A DNA stretch of 64,000 nt from Salinimicrobium sp049680855 (GCF_049680855.1 NZ_JBMPGS010000002.1:310001-374000), one strand, 5' to 3'. Numbered from the stretch's first letter, positions 1 through 9,508 are shown. The notes: a model not told the origin generated them from the sequence alone. Made by a program: numbers and translations.

Positions 1-1196
1 AGTAAATTCTCTTTTAAAGAATCTAACCTTTCTGTCAAGACTATAACTGTAGGGTTCTGAGGTGTGCCAGATTCTAAAAGGGCATTTCTTTCAAGGACAA
101 GATTGTTATATTGATTAATTAACCCTGACACACCCCCTCCCTCTATGCCCAAATCAGCAGGTAGTAACCGATATGGTCTAGTTGAATTGAGAGTTTCACT
201 CAGGGAACGTATGATCATCAGTTGAGTTTCTAAATTAAAAATTTCTTCTTCGGCCATTGTAGATCTTGACAAGGACTGCCCTGCTCTCGTTCCCACATCC
301 ATGATCTGATTTTCCCTTTTAAAGTCAGCAATACCTCCTTCTACAGAATCTAACTCTTCGGAAATTAATGTTAGACGGTTCTGAATAAAATTGGCAGTAC
401 TTTCTGCTACCTGACGTTTATCCGTCATTCCATCAATGTTAAAATTAGTCATTAAAGTATTTAGAAAATCCTGAGATTTTTCCGGAACTTCTCCAGTGAT
501 TGAGAGGGATAGAATATCCTTTGCCCTTCCCTTAGGCTCGACTTCCAGTTTTTGAATATAATTACTAACAACCTGCCTCAAAGGATTGATGCGGATATTG
601 ACTGTATTATTATTTTCGAGAACTTCACCTCTTAATTTTATAATGAATTTTACACTGCCATGCGAAATGACTTCTCCAAAATTAAAAACTCCTATATCTA
701 CGGAATTAGCATCTGTTAAACGGTAAGAATCTGAAGACTGAGGAGTAACATAAAAACTTTTAGAAATATCATGTACAATAGAATCTGGTGTGACAAAATT
801 CACTACAACCGAACTATTTTCATAGGCTTCTACAGTTATTACCTTTCCTTCGTTATAATAAGAAATATTTAAATCTAATTCATCTACTACTCCACTTATG
901 AGACGTTTTGATCTTAAATTCTCGATTTGATTTTGGAGATTGGATTCATCCACCGCAAGTATGGAAGCTCCACCTGAAGGAAGTGCACTAGCAACTGATT
1001 TATCTTCATTTAAAATCATCATAGAAGCTACTGTTTCATAGGCTGGAATGGTATACCTATTATAAAGAAAGGCAATTAGGAGCCCTAGTAGACTTCCTAA
1101 AAGAAGCCATTTCCAATACGTAAGGTACTTATAAATTTCAGCTTTTAAATCAAAAGTAGATTCTTCTTTTTCTGAAAACTCTTCAAAATCCTCCAT
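1..1196 (-). CDS. wzc: Wzc/GumC-like polysaccharide co-polymerase, partial (3' end outside window)
   Basis: This is an open frame of 398 codons running off the left edge; only the N-terminal periplasmic part is visible. Translation starts MEDFEEFSEKEE, followed by a transmembrane helix at about residues 30-46 (WLLLGSLLGLLIAFLY) and a long Wzz-type chain-length region with predicted coiled coil near residues 270-390. The family spans the inner membrane, controls chain length and, in full-length members, carries a C-terminal BY-kinase domain. That domain would lie outside the window, so I cannot say whether it exists. The start codon overlaps the stop of the Wza gene by one base (TAATG), which indicates translational coupling. 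It acts with the Wza-like protein as the trans-envelope export pair. Confidence 0.85.
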   Translation of the reverse strand, partial: MEDFEEFSEKEESTFDLKAEIYKYLTYWKWLLLGSLLGLLIAFLYNRYTIPAYETVASMMILNEDKSVASALPSGGASILAVDESNLQNQIENLRSKRLISGVVDELDLNISYYNEGKVITVEAYENSSVVVNFVTPDSIVHDISKSFYVTPQSSDSYRLTDANSVDIGVFNFGEVISHGSVKFIIKLRGEVLENNNTVNIRINPLRQVVSNYIQKLEVEPKGRAKDILSLSITGEVPEKSQDFLNTLMTNFNIDGMTDKRQVAESTANFIQNRLTLISEELDSVEGGIADFKRENQIMDVGTRAGQSLSRSTMAEEEIFNLETQLMIIRSLSETLNSTRPYRLLPADLGIEGGGVSGLINQYNNLVLERNALLESGTPQNPTVIVLTERLDSLKENL

Positions 1197-1960
1197 TAAA
1201 TATTATTAAACAGAACAAATAAACTAAATGCAGTAGTAATTATTGACACTAATCCCTGCCAACTTGTAATAAAGCCAGCTGATTTAACTTTTCTATATGT
1301 AGGTTCAACGTAGATAATATCATTCTGTTTTAAATAGAAAAAGGGATTTTGAAAAACATCGGCATCCGTCAAATCTACTCTGCCATAGGAAATTTTCCCA
1401 TTAAGGTTTCTAATCACTAAAATATTGTCCCTCTTTCCATCATATGTAATATCTCCAGACATTGCAATTACCTGAGGAACGCTAATCCTTCCATCTTGCA
1501 CCTCAACCACAGAACTTCCAGTTTCCCCCATGACCGTAACCTTAAAATTCATAATTCTAACACGAACAACAACATCTGTAACAAATTCCTTAAGCTTATT
1601 TGTTAAGAATTTTTCTAATTCACTTCGGCTCATATTTAAAACATCAACTTCCCCTAAGACTGGAAAGTTAATAGCTCCATTAACCCCCACCAGATATCCA
1701 TTGATCATTTGATTATTACCGCCAGCCCCTCCACCTCCTTGTTGGTTACTGGACAATTGAAATGGACGGACAACTTCTTCATTTAAGGAAGACACCTGAA
1801 TATTAAGAACATCATTTATTTCTATTCGTGGTTCGAACTGTGCAATAGCTTGCATGTTGTCGATTTTTTCAAGATTCTGAAAATAAACTATTTCCTCTTT
1901 GCTAGAACAACTACTAAAAATTATTAAAGTTAAGAAGGCTAGATAAAAATACTTCTTCAT
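1196..1960 (-). CDS. wza: Wza-like outer-membrane polysaccharide export lipoprotein
   Basis: About 254 aa. The chosen start gives MKKYFYLAFLTLIIFSSC, a lipoprotein signal with the lipid cysteine near residue 18. A longer frame from a TTG at 1996 is possible but would bury the signal peptide. The body has a Poly_export (Wza) domain (IEINDVLNIQV... near residues 50-130) and an SLBB-like repeat after it, then a C-terminal hydrophobic stretch (FITSWQGLVSIITTAFSLFVLF). It is shorter than E. coli Wza (about 380 aa) but normal for Bacteroidetes members. It should form the outer-membrane portal for the polysaccharide made by this locus, with the Wzc-like protein whose gene follows directly. Confidence 0.88.
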   Translation of the reverse strand: MKKYFYLAFLTLIIFSSCSSKEEIVYFQNLEKIDNMQAIAQFEPRIEINDVLNIQVSSLNEEVVRPFQLSSNQQGGGGAGGNNQMINGYLVGVNGAINFPVLGEVDVLNMSRSELEKFLTNKLKEFVTDVVVRVRIMNFKVTVMGETGSSVVEVQDGRISVPQVIAMSGDITYDGKRDNILVIRNLNGKISYGRVDLTDADVFQNPFFYLKQNDIIYVEPTYRKVKSAGFITSWQGLVSIITTAFSLFVLFNNI

Positions 1961-2000
1961 AAGGAGTGCCAGCTGATTTACAAGTTTGATGCTCAAAATA

Positions 2001-3983
2001 TTAAATAGCTTTTGGTTTTGGAAAAGGTTTTAAGTCTAAACTATCTTTATCTAATTCTTCAAAGGAAGAATTGTTACTTTTAAATTCAGGAACTAGCTTT
2101 TTTAACTTAGCCACAACTTTTTGGCTTTTCATTTTTTTTGCAGATTTTATGATTTTGTTTACTGCATCATTTACTTCTTCAAAATTCCGCACTTCATCTT
2201 CTGCTATCATAATTTTTTTATGATAGGTAGGTAAGGTTTTGCTTTTATCACTCAACAATTCTTCATATAGTTTTTCTCCTGGTCTAAGTCCGGTTATTTT
2301 CACCCCAATTTGTTCATGAGGAGTAAAGCCCGCTAGTTTAATCATTTTTAGCGCCAAATCCATAATCTTGACAGGTTCTCCCATATCAAAAATAAAAATT
2401 TCCCCACCATTCCCCATCGCACCCGCTTCTAGAACCAACTGACATGCCTCCGGAATTGTCATGAAATACCGAATAATATCAGGGTGAGTTATGGTAATTG
2501 GACCACCACTTTCTATTTGTTTTCGAAATAGCGGAACCACAGAACCATTAGAACCTAAAACATTTCCAAAACGAGTAGTAAGGAATTTGGTATATATTTC
2601 CTCCTGATCATGAAATAAGGATTGAACATACATTTCAGCTGCCCTCTTAGACGCTCCCATGACATTGCTGGGGTTTACAGCTTTATCCGTAGACACCATT
2701 ACAAAATGTCCAACTTTATATTTAATAGCAAGATCAGCAAGATTCTTAGTTCCAAAGATGTTTACAGAAACAGCTTCATGAGGATTTTCTTCCATTAGAG
2801 GCACATGTTTATAAGCTGCAGCATGATAAACTACATCAATATTCTCGCTTTTAAACAGTAATTCTAACCTGTCTACATTAGTTACATCACAAATTATACT
2901 TTTAAAGTTAAGATTTTCAAATTTTGTTTGAATTTCCAACTGGAGGTTGTGAAGTGGAGTTTCTGCCTGATCAAGTATAAGCAATAGTTTAGGTTCATAT
3001 TCTGCTACCTGTCTTGCTATCTCACTTCCAATAGAACCAGCACCTCCCGTAACCAGAATAGTTTTCCCAGTTAACTGCCTTTTCTTATTTTCCTTATTTA
3101 ACAAAATAGGTTCTCTATCCAAAAGATCTTCAATCTCCAAAGATCTTATTTTATGTGAAACTGCCTTTTCATCTTCATAATTTGAAATAATTGGTGCATT
3201 AAAAACCTGAATGTCATTTTCTAAACAATCTTCCACTACAGAAAACTTTTCTTCTGCGGTAAGTGTATGTTCTGAAAGAATAATTGCTGATGCCCCTAGT
3301 GCTAAAACTTCATCACTCATTTTTCTACCATTATAGATGACCGGTTTATCTAAGATTCTAATCTTTCTTCTTGAGATATCCTTTGTGACAAAGCCCCTAA
3401 TTTCGAATCTTTTTGGATGCTCAATTTCTAAAGCTCCTGCCACAGAAATGGCATTTTCATCAGCACCCAGAATAACCACCCTCTGCAAATTTTGTGATTT
3501 CTGAGCTTTTTTGAAATACTCATAAACCTGTTTAACACTTAACCTGAATAAAAAGAGAAGTGAAAATGAAATAAGAAAATAAAAAATTAATCCTGCTACC
3601 AAATATACTTTTTGACCAACAAGAGCGTAGGTTATGTAATTAATTAAAAGTAAAGTAATAAAAGTACTAAAACAGGCCAGCATTAATTTTAAAGCATCTA
3701 TATATGAAGAATGCCTGATCAACCCTGCATAGGTCCTGTACAAAAAAAAGAACACAATATTCACCGCAAGAAGAAGTACAATTCTTTCGGGTAAACTCAA
3801 CAGCGTATAAAACCGATCCGTTAAGTCGTTTAAAGCCATGACCGTTAGGATGGATGCCATAATTGCAATACCAATATCAATTCCCAAAATTGCCCACCTT
3901 GGGAGATACCGAATGTTGCGTATATCCAATCGATTTTCTCTAGAGAGAATTTGTTTTAAAGCTCTGTCAAGTTTTCCACCCAT
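2001..3983 (-). CDS. pglF: PglF/WbpM-type UDP-GlcNAc 4,6-dehydratase
   Basis: 660 aa, the usual size for the large membrane-bound dehydratases. Four hydrophobic helices occupy about residues 30-150, then a Rossmann-like domain (VVILGADENA near 170), then the catalytic SDR domain with GGAGSIGSE near 312 and STDKAVNPSNVMGASKR near 430. As in WbpM and PglF, Met stands where Tyr is usual in SDR enzymes. It converts UDP-GlcNAc to the 4-keto-6-deoxy sugar, the first step to UDP-diNAc-bacillosamine or related sugars. The next genes are a matching aminotransferase, acetyltransferase and phosphoglycosyl transferase, so the bacillosamine reading is favoured. Exact product stereochemistry cannot be read from sequence. 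Confidence 0.87.
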   Translation of the reverse strand: MGGKLDRALKQILSRENRLDIRNIRYLPRWAILGIDIGIAIMASILTVMALNDLTDRFYTLLSLPERIVLLLAVNIVFFFLYRTYAGLIRHSSYIDALKLMLACFSTFITLLLINYITYALVGQKVYLVAGLIFYFLISFSLLFLFRLSVKQVYEYFKKAQKSQNLQRVVILGADENAISVAGALEIEHPKRFEIRGFVTKDISRRKIRILDKPVIYNGRKMSDEVLALGASAIILSEHTLTAEEKFSVVEDCLENDIQVFNAPIISNYEDEKAVSHKIRSLEIEDLLDREPILLNKENKKRQLTGKTILVTGGAGSIGSEIARQVAEYEPKLLLILDQAETPLHNLQLEIQTKFENLNFKSIICDVTNVDRLELLFKSENIDVVYHAAAYKHVPLMEENPHEAVSVNIFGTKNLADLAIKYKVGHFVMVSTDKAVNPSNVMGASKRAAEMYVQSLFHDQEEIYTKFLTTRFGNVLGSNGSVVPLFRKQIESGGPITITHPDIIRYFMTIPEACQLVLEAGAMGNGGEIFIFDMGEPVKIMDLALKMIKLAGFTPHEQIGVKITGLRPGEKLYEELLSDKSKTLPTYHKKIMIAEDEVRNFEEVNDAVNKIIKSAKKMKSQKVVAKLKKLVPEFKSNNSSFEELDKDSLDLKPFPKPKAI

Positions 3984-3997
3984 GCGTAACTTCTTAG

Positions 3998-5140
3998 CTA
4001 AATATTAAAAAAGGACTTCACTGCGGCTCCAATTCTTTCTTTATCTTCATCACTAAGATTAGAACCTGAGGGCAAACAGAGGCCGCTTTTAAAAGCGTCT
4101 TCAGCTACTGTACTTCCATAGAAAGGAGAGCTTGCAAAAACAGGTTGTAAATGCATTGGCTTCCATAAAGGTCTACTCTCAATATTATATTCCAGGAGAT
4201 GCTCCCTTAGCCTTTCACTTGTCCATTCCATATTATTATTTGAATCAATGGTTATTACGGTTAACCAATGATTACAAAAGTACTGTTTTTCAGGTTCACA
4301 AAATACTTTCACCTCTTCTACTTCTTTAAAAAGGTTCCTATAGAATTTATTATTTTTTCGTCTCAAATTTACATGAGCATCTAAAACTTCCATTTGTCCT
4401 CTACCGATGCCAGCAGAAACATTACTCATGCGGTAGTTATACCCTATTTCACTATGCTGATAATATGGTGCATCGTCTCTAGCCTGGGTTGCCAGAAAGA
4501 TAGCCTTTTCCTTTAGTTTCTGATTTTTGGTGATAAGGGCACCTCCTCCTGAAGTGGTAATAATTTTATTGCCATTAAATGAGAATATGGCGAAATCTCC
4601 AAATGTTCCACATTTCTGGCCTTCATAGGAGCTACCTAAAGCTTCTGCGCTATCCTCAATTATCGGAATATCATATTCCCTGGCAATAGCATGAATTTCT
4701 TTTACTTTATATGGCATACCATACAAATGTACGGCAATAATTGCTTTTGGCTTTTTTCCCTTTTCCATCCGCTTTTGCACTGCCTTTTTGAGATATTGTG
4801 GTGAAATATTTAGCGTTTCCTTCTCACTATCAATGAAAATAGGAGTTGCCCCGACATAATTTATCGGGTTTGCCGAAGCCACAAAAGTCATACTTTGACA
4901 TAAAACCTCATCACCAGCTTTTACTCCTGCCATTAGTAGGGCCAAATGAAGTGCTGCTGTTCCAGAACTAACAGCCGCTATGAAAACGTCTTCTTTTAAA
5001 TAATCTTTTATATCCTGTTCAAAACCTGTAACATTAGGTCCTAATGGAGCTATCCAATTTTCTTTAAATGCCCTGTAAATATATTGCTGTTCACTTCCAC
5101 CCATATGTGGAGAGGATAACCATATTTTATCTTTATTCAT
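3998..5140 (-). CDS. pglE: PglE-like UDP-4-keto-sugar aminotransferase (DegT/DnrJ/EryC1)
   Basis: 380 aa, full length for the PLP-dependent sugar aminotransferases. The PLP-lysine motif SFNGNKIITTSGGG lies near residue 190, and EDSAEALGSSYEG gives the cofactor-binding Asp region. The start MNKDKIWLSSPHMGGSEQQY is typical of PglE-type enzymes. It should put an amino group on C4 of the keto sugar made by the neighbouring dehydratase, using glutamate. Its 3' end is 14 bases from the dehydratase start and its 5' end overlaps the acetyltransferase gene by 8 bases, so the three are one transcription unit. A role on another 4-keto sugar is possible, but the gene set argues for bacillosamine. Confidence 0.83.
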   Translation of the reverse strand: MNKDKIWLSSPHMGGSEQQYIYRAFKENWIAPLGPNVTGFEQDIKDYLKEDVFIAAVSSGTAALHLALLMAGVKAGDEVLCQSMTFVASANPINYVGATPIFIDSEKETLNISPQYLKKAVQKRMEKGKKPKAIIAVHLYGMPYKVKEIHAIAREYDIPIIEDSAEALGSSYEGQKCGTFGDFAIFSFNGNKIITTSGGGALITKNQKLKEKAIFLATQARDDAPYYQHSEIGYNYRMSNVSAGIGRGQMEVLDAHVNLRRKNNKFYRNLFKEVEEVKVFCEPEKQYFCNHWLTVITIDSNNNMEWTSERLREHLLEYNIESRPLWKPMHLQPVFASSPFYGSTVAEDAFKSGLCLPSGSNLSDEDKERIGAAVKSFFNI

Positions 5141-5735
5141 CCAAATATTTTATAATTTTTCCAGGATTACCAACAACAACGGCAAAGTCTGGAACATCTT
5201 CAATTATTACGGCTCCGGCACCAATAGACGCCCATTTGCCTATTTTAATTCCCGGGATAACTGAAGCTCCTGTTCCCACCTGCGTCCCTTCCGCAACACT
5301 AACATTTCCAGTGAGTACCGCATTAGGTGCTATATGCACAAAATCGCCAAGGTGCACATCGTGTTCAACAACCGCACCAGAATTTATAATACAATGTTTT
5401 CCTATTCTGGAACCTGAATTAATAATAGCTCCAGCCATGACTACGGTCCCTATCGCAATTTTTATATTTTCGGAAATTACCGCGCTAGAATGACTGGTCG
5501 CCTCTGAGATTACCCCGGTAAACTTATTCGCAATTTGTTTTCTGATCGTATTATTTCCAATAGCTAAAACCGTAGGGTTCTTAAGTTGATCTTCATTCGG
5601 CTTATGAACTACACGGAAGCCAAGGAATTCTTCAAGATCACGATTGTCATCAAATACCGAATCTATTTGAATATTTTTACTCTTCAGAATATCAAAAACG
5701 ACCTTCCCGTGACCACTGGCTCCGTAAATATTCAT
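5133..5735 (-). CDS. pglD: PglD/NeuD-type sugar N-acetyltransferase
   Basis: 200 aa. The N-terminus MNIYGASGHGKVVFDILKS is the small nucleotide-sugar-binding Rossmann-like domain of PglD, and from about residue 85 the chain is a left-handed beta-helix of hexapeptide repeats (IGTVVMAGAIINSG, GKHCIINSGAVVEHDVHLGD). The histidine in VVEHD is at the position of the catalytic base in PglD-type enzymes. It should transfer acetyl from acetyl-CoA to the C4 amine of the UDP-4-amino sugar. It sits between the aminotransferase (8-base overlap) and the phosphoglycosyl transferase (1-base gap), completing a PglC-D-E-F module. NeuD-like O-acetylation is the main alternative. Confidence 0.84.
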   Translation of the reverse strand: MNIYGASGHGKVVFDILKSKNIQIDSVFDDNRDLEEFLGFRVVHKPNEDQLKNPTVLAIGNNTIRKQIANKFTGVISEATSHSSAVISENIKIAIGTVVMAGAIINSGSRIGKHCIINSGAVVEHDVHLGDFVHIAPNAVLTGNVSVAEGTQVGTGASVIPGIKIGKWASIGAGAVIIEDVPDFAVVVGNPGKIIKYLDE

Positions 5736-5736
5736 T

Positions 5737-6342
5737 TCAATTTTTTCCGTTAAAAGCTTCCGTAGTTGCCATATTGGCTGTATTTATCCCTTCAGAAATC
5801 ACCACTTTTTTTATCGTTCTTATTATAATTTTCAAATCTAATCCAAAAGACAGGTTTTCCACATACCAAACATCATATTCAAACTTTTTGGTCCAACTAA
5901 TTGCATTTCTACCATTAACCTGAGCCCATCCAGTTATTCCAGGTTTTACATTGTGTCGTTTTCTTTGTCTTTCAGAATATAAAGGTAAATACTGAGGTAA
6001 TAAAGGCCTGGGGCCTATTAAGCTCATATTTCCTTTTAAAACATTTACCAACTGCGGAATCTCATCTATAGAGGTTTTTCTAACAAACTTTCCAACCGCG
6101 GTTAACCTCTTTTCATCCGGAAATAAATTTCCATTTTCATCTTTCTCATCAGTCATTGTTTTAAACTTAATGATATTGAAAATACGCTCATTTTTCCCAG
6201 GTCTCTTCTGAAAAAAAAAGGGTTTCCCTTTATTCGCCAAAGCTAATAAAACTGTAATTGGGATTAATAATGGACTAAGCACTAATAATGCCGTAAAAGC
6301 AATAAAAAAGTCAAATAGTTTTTTAAAAAGGTGCTTGTACAT
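5737..6342 (-). CDS. pglC: PglC-like initiating phosphoglycosyl transferase
   Basis: 201 aa, the size of the minimal monotopic phosphoglycosyl transferases. One N-terminal re-entrant hydrophobic helix (FFIAFTALLVLSPLLIPITVLL, residues 12-33) is followed by the cytosolic domain with FKTMTDEKDENG, KTSIDEIPQL (catalytic Asp-Glu pair near residues 91-92) and GPRPLLPQYL. It would move a phospho-sugar from the UDP donor to undecaprenyl phosphate, which starts repeat-unit assembly. Because the three genes transcribed after it are PglD-, PglE- and PglF-like, the first sugar is most likely di-N-acetylbacillosamine. No large WbaP/WcaJ-type alternative initiating transferase is seen in the window. Confidence 0.87.
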   Translation of the reverse strand: MYKHLFKKLFDFFIAFTALLVLSPLLIPITVLLALANKGKPFFFQKRPGKNERIFNIIKFKTMTDEKDENGNLFPDEKRLTAVGKFVRKTSIDEIPQLVNVLKGNMSLIGPRPLLPQYLPLYSERQRKRHNVKPGITGWAQVNGRNAISWTKKFEYDVWYVENLSFGLDLKIIIRTIKKVVISEGINTANMATTEAFNGKN

Positions 6343-6388
6343 AAAGGAATTGAGACATTTATGCCCATCAAAATTAGGCTGTGCAAAA

Positions 6389-7552
6389 CTATGATTTTAT
6401 ATATTCCTTTTCTAGATTTTTGTATTCCTTTAACAGAATTTGCCAAAATTCTTTGCGCTCATAATATTTACAAATTTCATCCCTGGCGTTCGATGAAAGC
6501 CTACTGGTATAATTCTTATCCTCAACAAACAACTCCATTGCTAAAATTAAAGCAGATGTATCTTTAACTGGAATTATAACCCCATTAATTCCTTCTACTA
6601 TAATTTCATTACATCCGTTAATATCGCTTACTATTGCCGGAAGGTTCATAGCACCGGCCTGCAACACCACATTTGGAAAGCCTTCGCGATAACTGGGGAA
6701 TGCCAATGCGTTGGCAATTGCAAAATAAGAACGAACGTCTTCCTGGTACCCGGTAGTGATAATCTTCTCGTGGTTTTTTATACTATTAAACGTATCTTGC
6801 TTTAAAGGATCCAGTTCTTTTTCAAAAGGTCCTACCAGCAGCAGGGAAACATTCTGATTTTTCTTGTGTAGCTTTTTAAAGGCATCTACCAACTCATTTA
6901 TACCTTTTTCACTAACCAACCTTCCAATAAAAATAAAAATAAAATCCTCCTGAGGAATCCCAAGCGATTTTCTTTTATTTTTCTTCTGGTCCTCTTTAAA
7001 ACAGTATGGATCAAAATATTTGGTGTCAATTCCGTTGGAACTTCCCTTTCCTAACACTTTTAATTTATTTTCCTCAGCAAAACCTTCCTTAAGAATAATC
7101 TCTTTGAGGCCTCGCGAATTCGGAAAAACTTTTGTAGCCAATTTATAGGTGAATTTCTCCACCTGGTCTAATATTTTTCGCTTTGTTCCGGTAGTCTCCA
7201 TAAGCGGTAGTCCAGCTACCGTATGCAAGCGCAAAGGAACTCCAGCTAGTTTAGCGGCCAGCATTCCGACAATTCCCGCTTTTGGAGTGTGCGTATGAAC
7301 AATTTCCGGCTTTTCCTTTTTAAAAAATTTATACAGCTTCCAAACCGCTTTTAGATCTTTTACAGGTGTTATTGCCCTTGTCATTTCAACCCAAAAAGTC
7401 TTTACCTTGTTTTTTTCTCCGTACTTTTTCAGCCTTTCCTTTTCAGCTGCAACAGCGGTAACCTGGTAATGCTGGTTCATATATGTAAGCTGACCTTCCA
7501 GGAGTTTTTCTAGGGAAAGTGGGATTGTGGTTATGCGGATGAGTTTTTTCAT
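6389..7552 (-). CDS. Glycosyltransferase family 4 (PglA-like GT-B)
   Basis: 387 aa GT-B enzyme. The N-terminal acceptor domain has KPEIVHTHTPKAGIVGMLAAK (about 80-100); the C-terminal donor domain has FIFIGRLVSEKGINELVDAF near 210 and the GT4 signature FPSYREGFPNVVLQAGAMNLP near 295-315, with the E-x7-E pattern of retaining enzymes. The gene is the one transcribed just before PglC, and an enzyme of this kind often adds the second sugar to the lipid-linked bacillosamine (PglA role). That role is inferred from position and general similarity only. The donor sugar is unknown. Confidence 0.8.
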   Translation of the reverse strand: MKKLIRITTIPLSLEKLLEGQLTYMNQHYQVTAVAAEKERLKKYGEKNKVKTFWVEMTRAITPVKDLKAVWKLYKFFKKEKPEIVHTHTPKAGIVGMLAAKLAGVPLRLHTVAGLPLMETTGTKRKILDQVEKFTYKLATKVFPNSRGLKEIILKEGFAEENKLKVLGKGSSNGIDTKYFDPYCFKEDQKKNKRKSLGIPQEDFIFIFIGRLVSEKGINELVDAFKKLHKKNQNVSLLLVGPFEKELDPLKQDTFNSIKNHEKIITTGYQEDVRSYFAIANALAFPSYREGFPNVVLQAGAMNLPAIVSDINGCNEIIVEGINGVIIPVKDTSALILAMELFVEDKNYTSRLSSNARDEICKYYERKEFWQILLKEYKNLEKEYIKS

Positions 7553-7555
7553 TGG

Positions 7556-9457
7556 TTAAAGATTCAAATAAGTTTCTTTATACCATTTTTGAAAACAGAA
7601 GAAAGCCCATACTCTAAAAGTATTATCCTGTTTTCCTGTGATATGATTTTCTACTAGATTCCGTACAAACTCTTTCTCGAATAAATTCTGTTTTTCTAAA
7701 AAGTTATTCTCTATATAAGATTCCAACTCAGGTTTCAAGTATCCTCTAAGCCAATCTCCTACAGGAACTCCGAAACCTTTTTTAGATTTATTCAGAAAGT
7801 CTTTAGGGAAATATGCTTTGAAAGCTTCTTTTAAAATGTATTTCTTATCCCATCCCTTCATTAAATAATCTTCCGGTAACTGACCAGTAAAATCCCAAAG
7901 TTTTTTATTTAAAAAAGGAGCCCTGGACTCCAAAGAAGTTAGCATACTGGTACGATCTACTTTTACCAGCATATCCCCTTCCAGACTTAGAATCCTATCG
8001 ATATTACGAAAATCTGTTAGATTTTCAGCTTTATTATAAACAGTGTTTTTGTAAGTTTCAAAGATTTCTGATTTCACCCATTTTTCTTTCAGCAATTGCG
8101 ACACATCTTCCTGTTGAAAAGCGAGGGAAATAATATTATAATAAAAATCACCTTCATAATTAATCGCGTTCATCAATTTCCTCATTTTAAACCGTGTTCC
8201 GCGCTTATCGTCTTTTGTACTTAGTAACTTATTTGCCGCCCCTTTTAGTTTGTTATGAAAAGTTTTTGGCACAACTGACGAGTATTTTTCGTTCATTTTA
8301 CCGATATAATACTTGTTGTATCCACCAAAAATTTCATCCCCGCCATCTCCGGTGAGGGCAACTTTTACGTCCTGTCTGGTTTTGTTGGCTACAAGATAAG
8401 TAGGCAAGGATGAGGAATCGGCAAAAGGTTCATCAAAATTTAGCAATATTTTATCCAGATTTCCTTTTAAGTCATTTACTGAAATAATAAACTCATGATG
8501 ATTACTATCAATAAGATTTGCTACAGTTCTTGATTTATCGGTCTCATCAAAAGATTTTTTTTCAAAACCTACCGAGAAAGTGTCAATCTTACTATCCAAC
8601 TGCTTAGACAAGGCAAGGGATACGACAGAGGAATCCACGCCTCCAGAGAGAAAAGTACCTAAGGACACATCGGCCACAGACCTGCTTTTTACACTCTCCA
8701 ACATCAAATCATGAGTTAGTGTTTTTGCCTCATTAAAAGGTATCTTAGGATCTACAGTTATACTTTTTTCATTTTGAATAGGAAATATTTGCATTTCGAA
8801 ATTATCTAAATGCAATTCCATATAATGGTTGGCCTCAAGTTTATAGATACTGTCGTAAATTGAATAAGGCGCAGGAATATAGGTTAACCTAAAATAAAGA
8901 TTTAAACCTTCTTTTGAAATCTGAGGTTTTTCAGGTAACATCTGCACGAGAGATTTTAACTCTGAGCACCAAATTATTTGATTATTGGTTTTTGTGTAAT
9001 AAAGAGGCTTCTCACCGAAAAAATCCCTTGCAATAAATATTTTATTTTTGGTTTTATCATAGATGCTAAAGGCAAACATGCCATCTAACATTCCAAAACT
9101 TTCTGTCCCCCACTCTTCATAGGCTTTTAAAATTACCTCGGTATCTGAAATGGTTTTAAACTCATGCCCTTTTGCTAACAGCATCTCTCTAAGTTCTCGA
9201 TAATTGTATATTTCACCGTTAAAGAATATAAGAAGATCTTCAGATTTATTAAAAATTGGTTGAGCTCCTGTGCCTAAATCGATGATTGAAAGTCTTCGCA
9301 TAGCCATTGCTACCGAAAAAGAAGAATTCGATTCGGTAAAGAAACCATCCTGATCTGGACCCCTGTGAATAATTTTTTTATTCATTACCTCTAGCTGCCC
9401 TCTTAAATCTTCTAGACTAATCTGACCTTTTGTAATAAAACCGTTAATTCCGCACAT
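7556..9457 (-). CDS. asnB: Asparagine-synthase-type glutamine amidotransferase
   Basis: 633 aa. MCGINGF gives the class II glutaminase Cys at position 2, followed by IIHRGPDQDG and FFNGEIYNYRELR. The C-terminal synthetase domain has the PP-loop LSGGVDSSVV near 270 and ALTGDGGDEIFGG near 370. The family hydrolyses glutamine and transfers ammonia to an ATP-activated carboxylate. Inside a polysaccharide locus such proteins are commonly thought to amidate uronic acids instead of aspartate. The two nucleotide-sugar dehydrogenases at 37846-40611 would supply the carboxyl groups. The gene is 3 bases upstream of the glycosyltransferase. An asparagine-biosynthetic role cannot be excluded from sequence. 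Confidence 0.82.
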   Translation of the reverse strand: MCGINGFITKGQISLEDLRGQLEVMNKKIIHRGPDQDGFFTESNSSFSVAMAMRRLSIIDLGTGAQPIFNKSEDLLIFFNGEIYNYRELREMLLAKGHEFKTISDTEVILKAYEEWGTESFGMLDGMFAFSIYDKTKNKIFIARDFFGEKPLYYTKTNNQIIWCSELKSLVQMLPEKPQISKEGLNLYFRLTYIPAPYSIYDSIYKLEANHYMELHLDNFEMQIFPIQNEKSITVDPKIPFNEAKTLTHDLMLESVKSRSVADVSLGTFLSGGVDSSVVSLALSKQLDSKIDTFSVGFEKKSFDETDKSRTVANLIDSNHHEFIISVNDLKGNLDKILLNFDEPFADSSSLPTYLVANKTRQDVKVALTGDGGDEIFGGYNKYYIGKMNEKYSSVVPKTFHNKLKGAANKLLSTKDDKRGTRFKMRKLMNAINYEGDFYYNIISLAFQQEDVSQLLKEKWVKSEIFETYKNTVYNKAENLTDFRNIDRILSLEGDMLVKVDRTSMLTSLESRAPFLNKKLWDFTGQLPEDYLMKGWDKKYILKEAFKAYFPKDFLNKSKKGFGVPVGDWLRGYLKPELESYIENNFLEKQNLFEKEFVRNLVENHITGKQDNTFRVWAFFCFQKWYKETYLNL

Positions 9458-9508
9458 AAAAAATTTTTAAAGCCCACAAATATATAAGCATAAAGCTAAA
9501 TTGTAATT

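Noticed and set aside
1961..1996. Longer Wza protein starting from TTG at 1996
   Set aside because: The extra 12 residues would precede and spoil the lipoprotein signal peptide that begins at the ATG at 1960.
5068..5493. 141-codon open frame on the plus strand
   Set aside because: It is antisense to the PglD and PglE genes and has a low-complexity composition rich in Pro, Thr and Ala. This is the usual shadow of a repeat-rich coding sequence.
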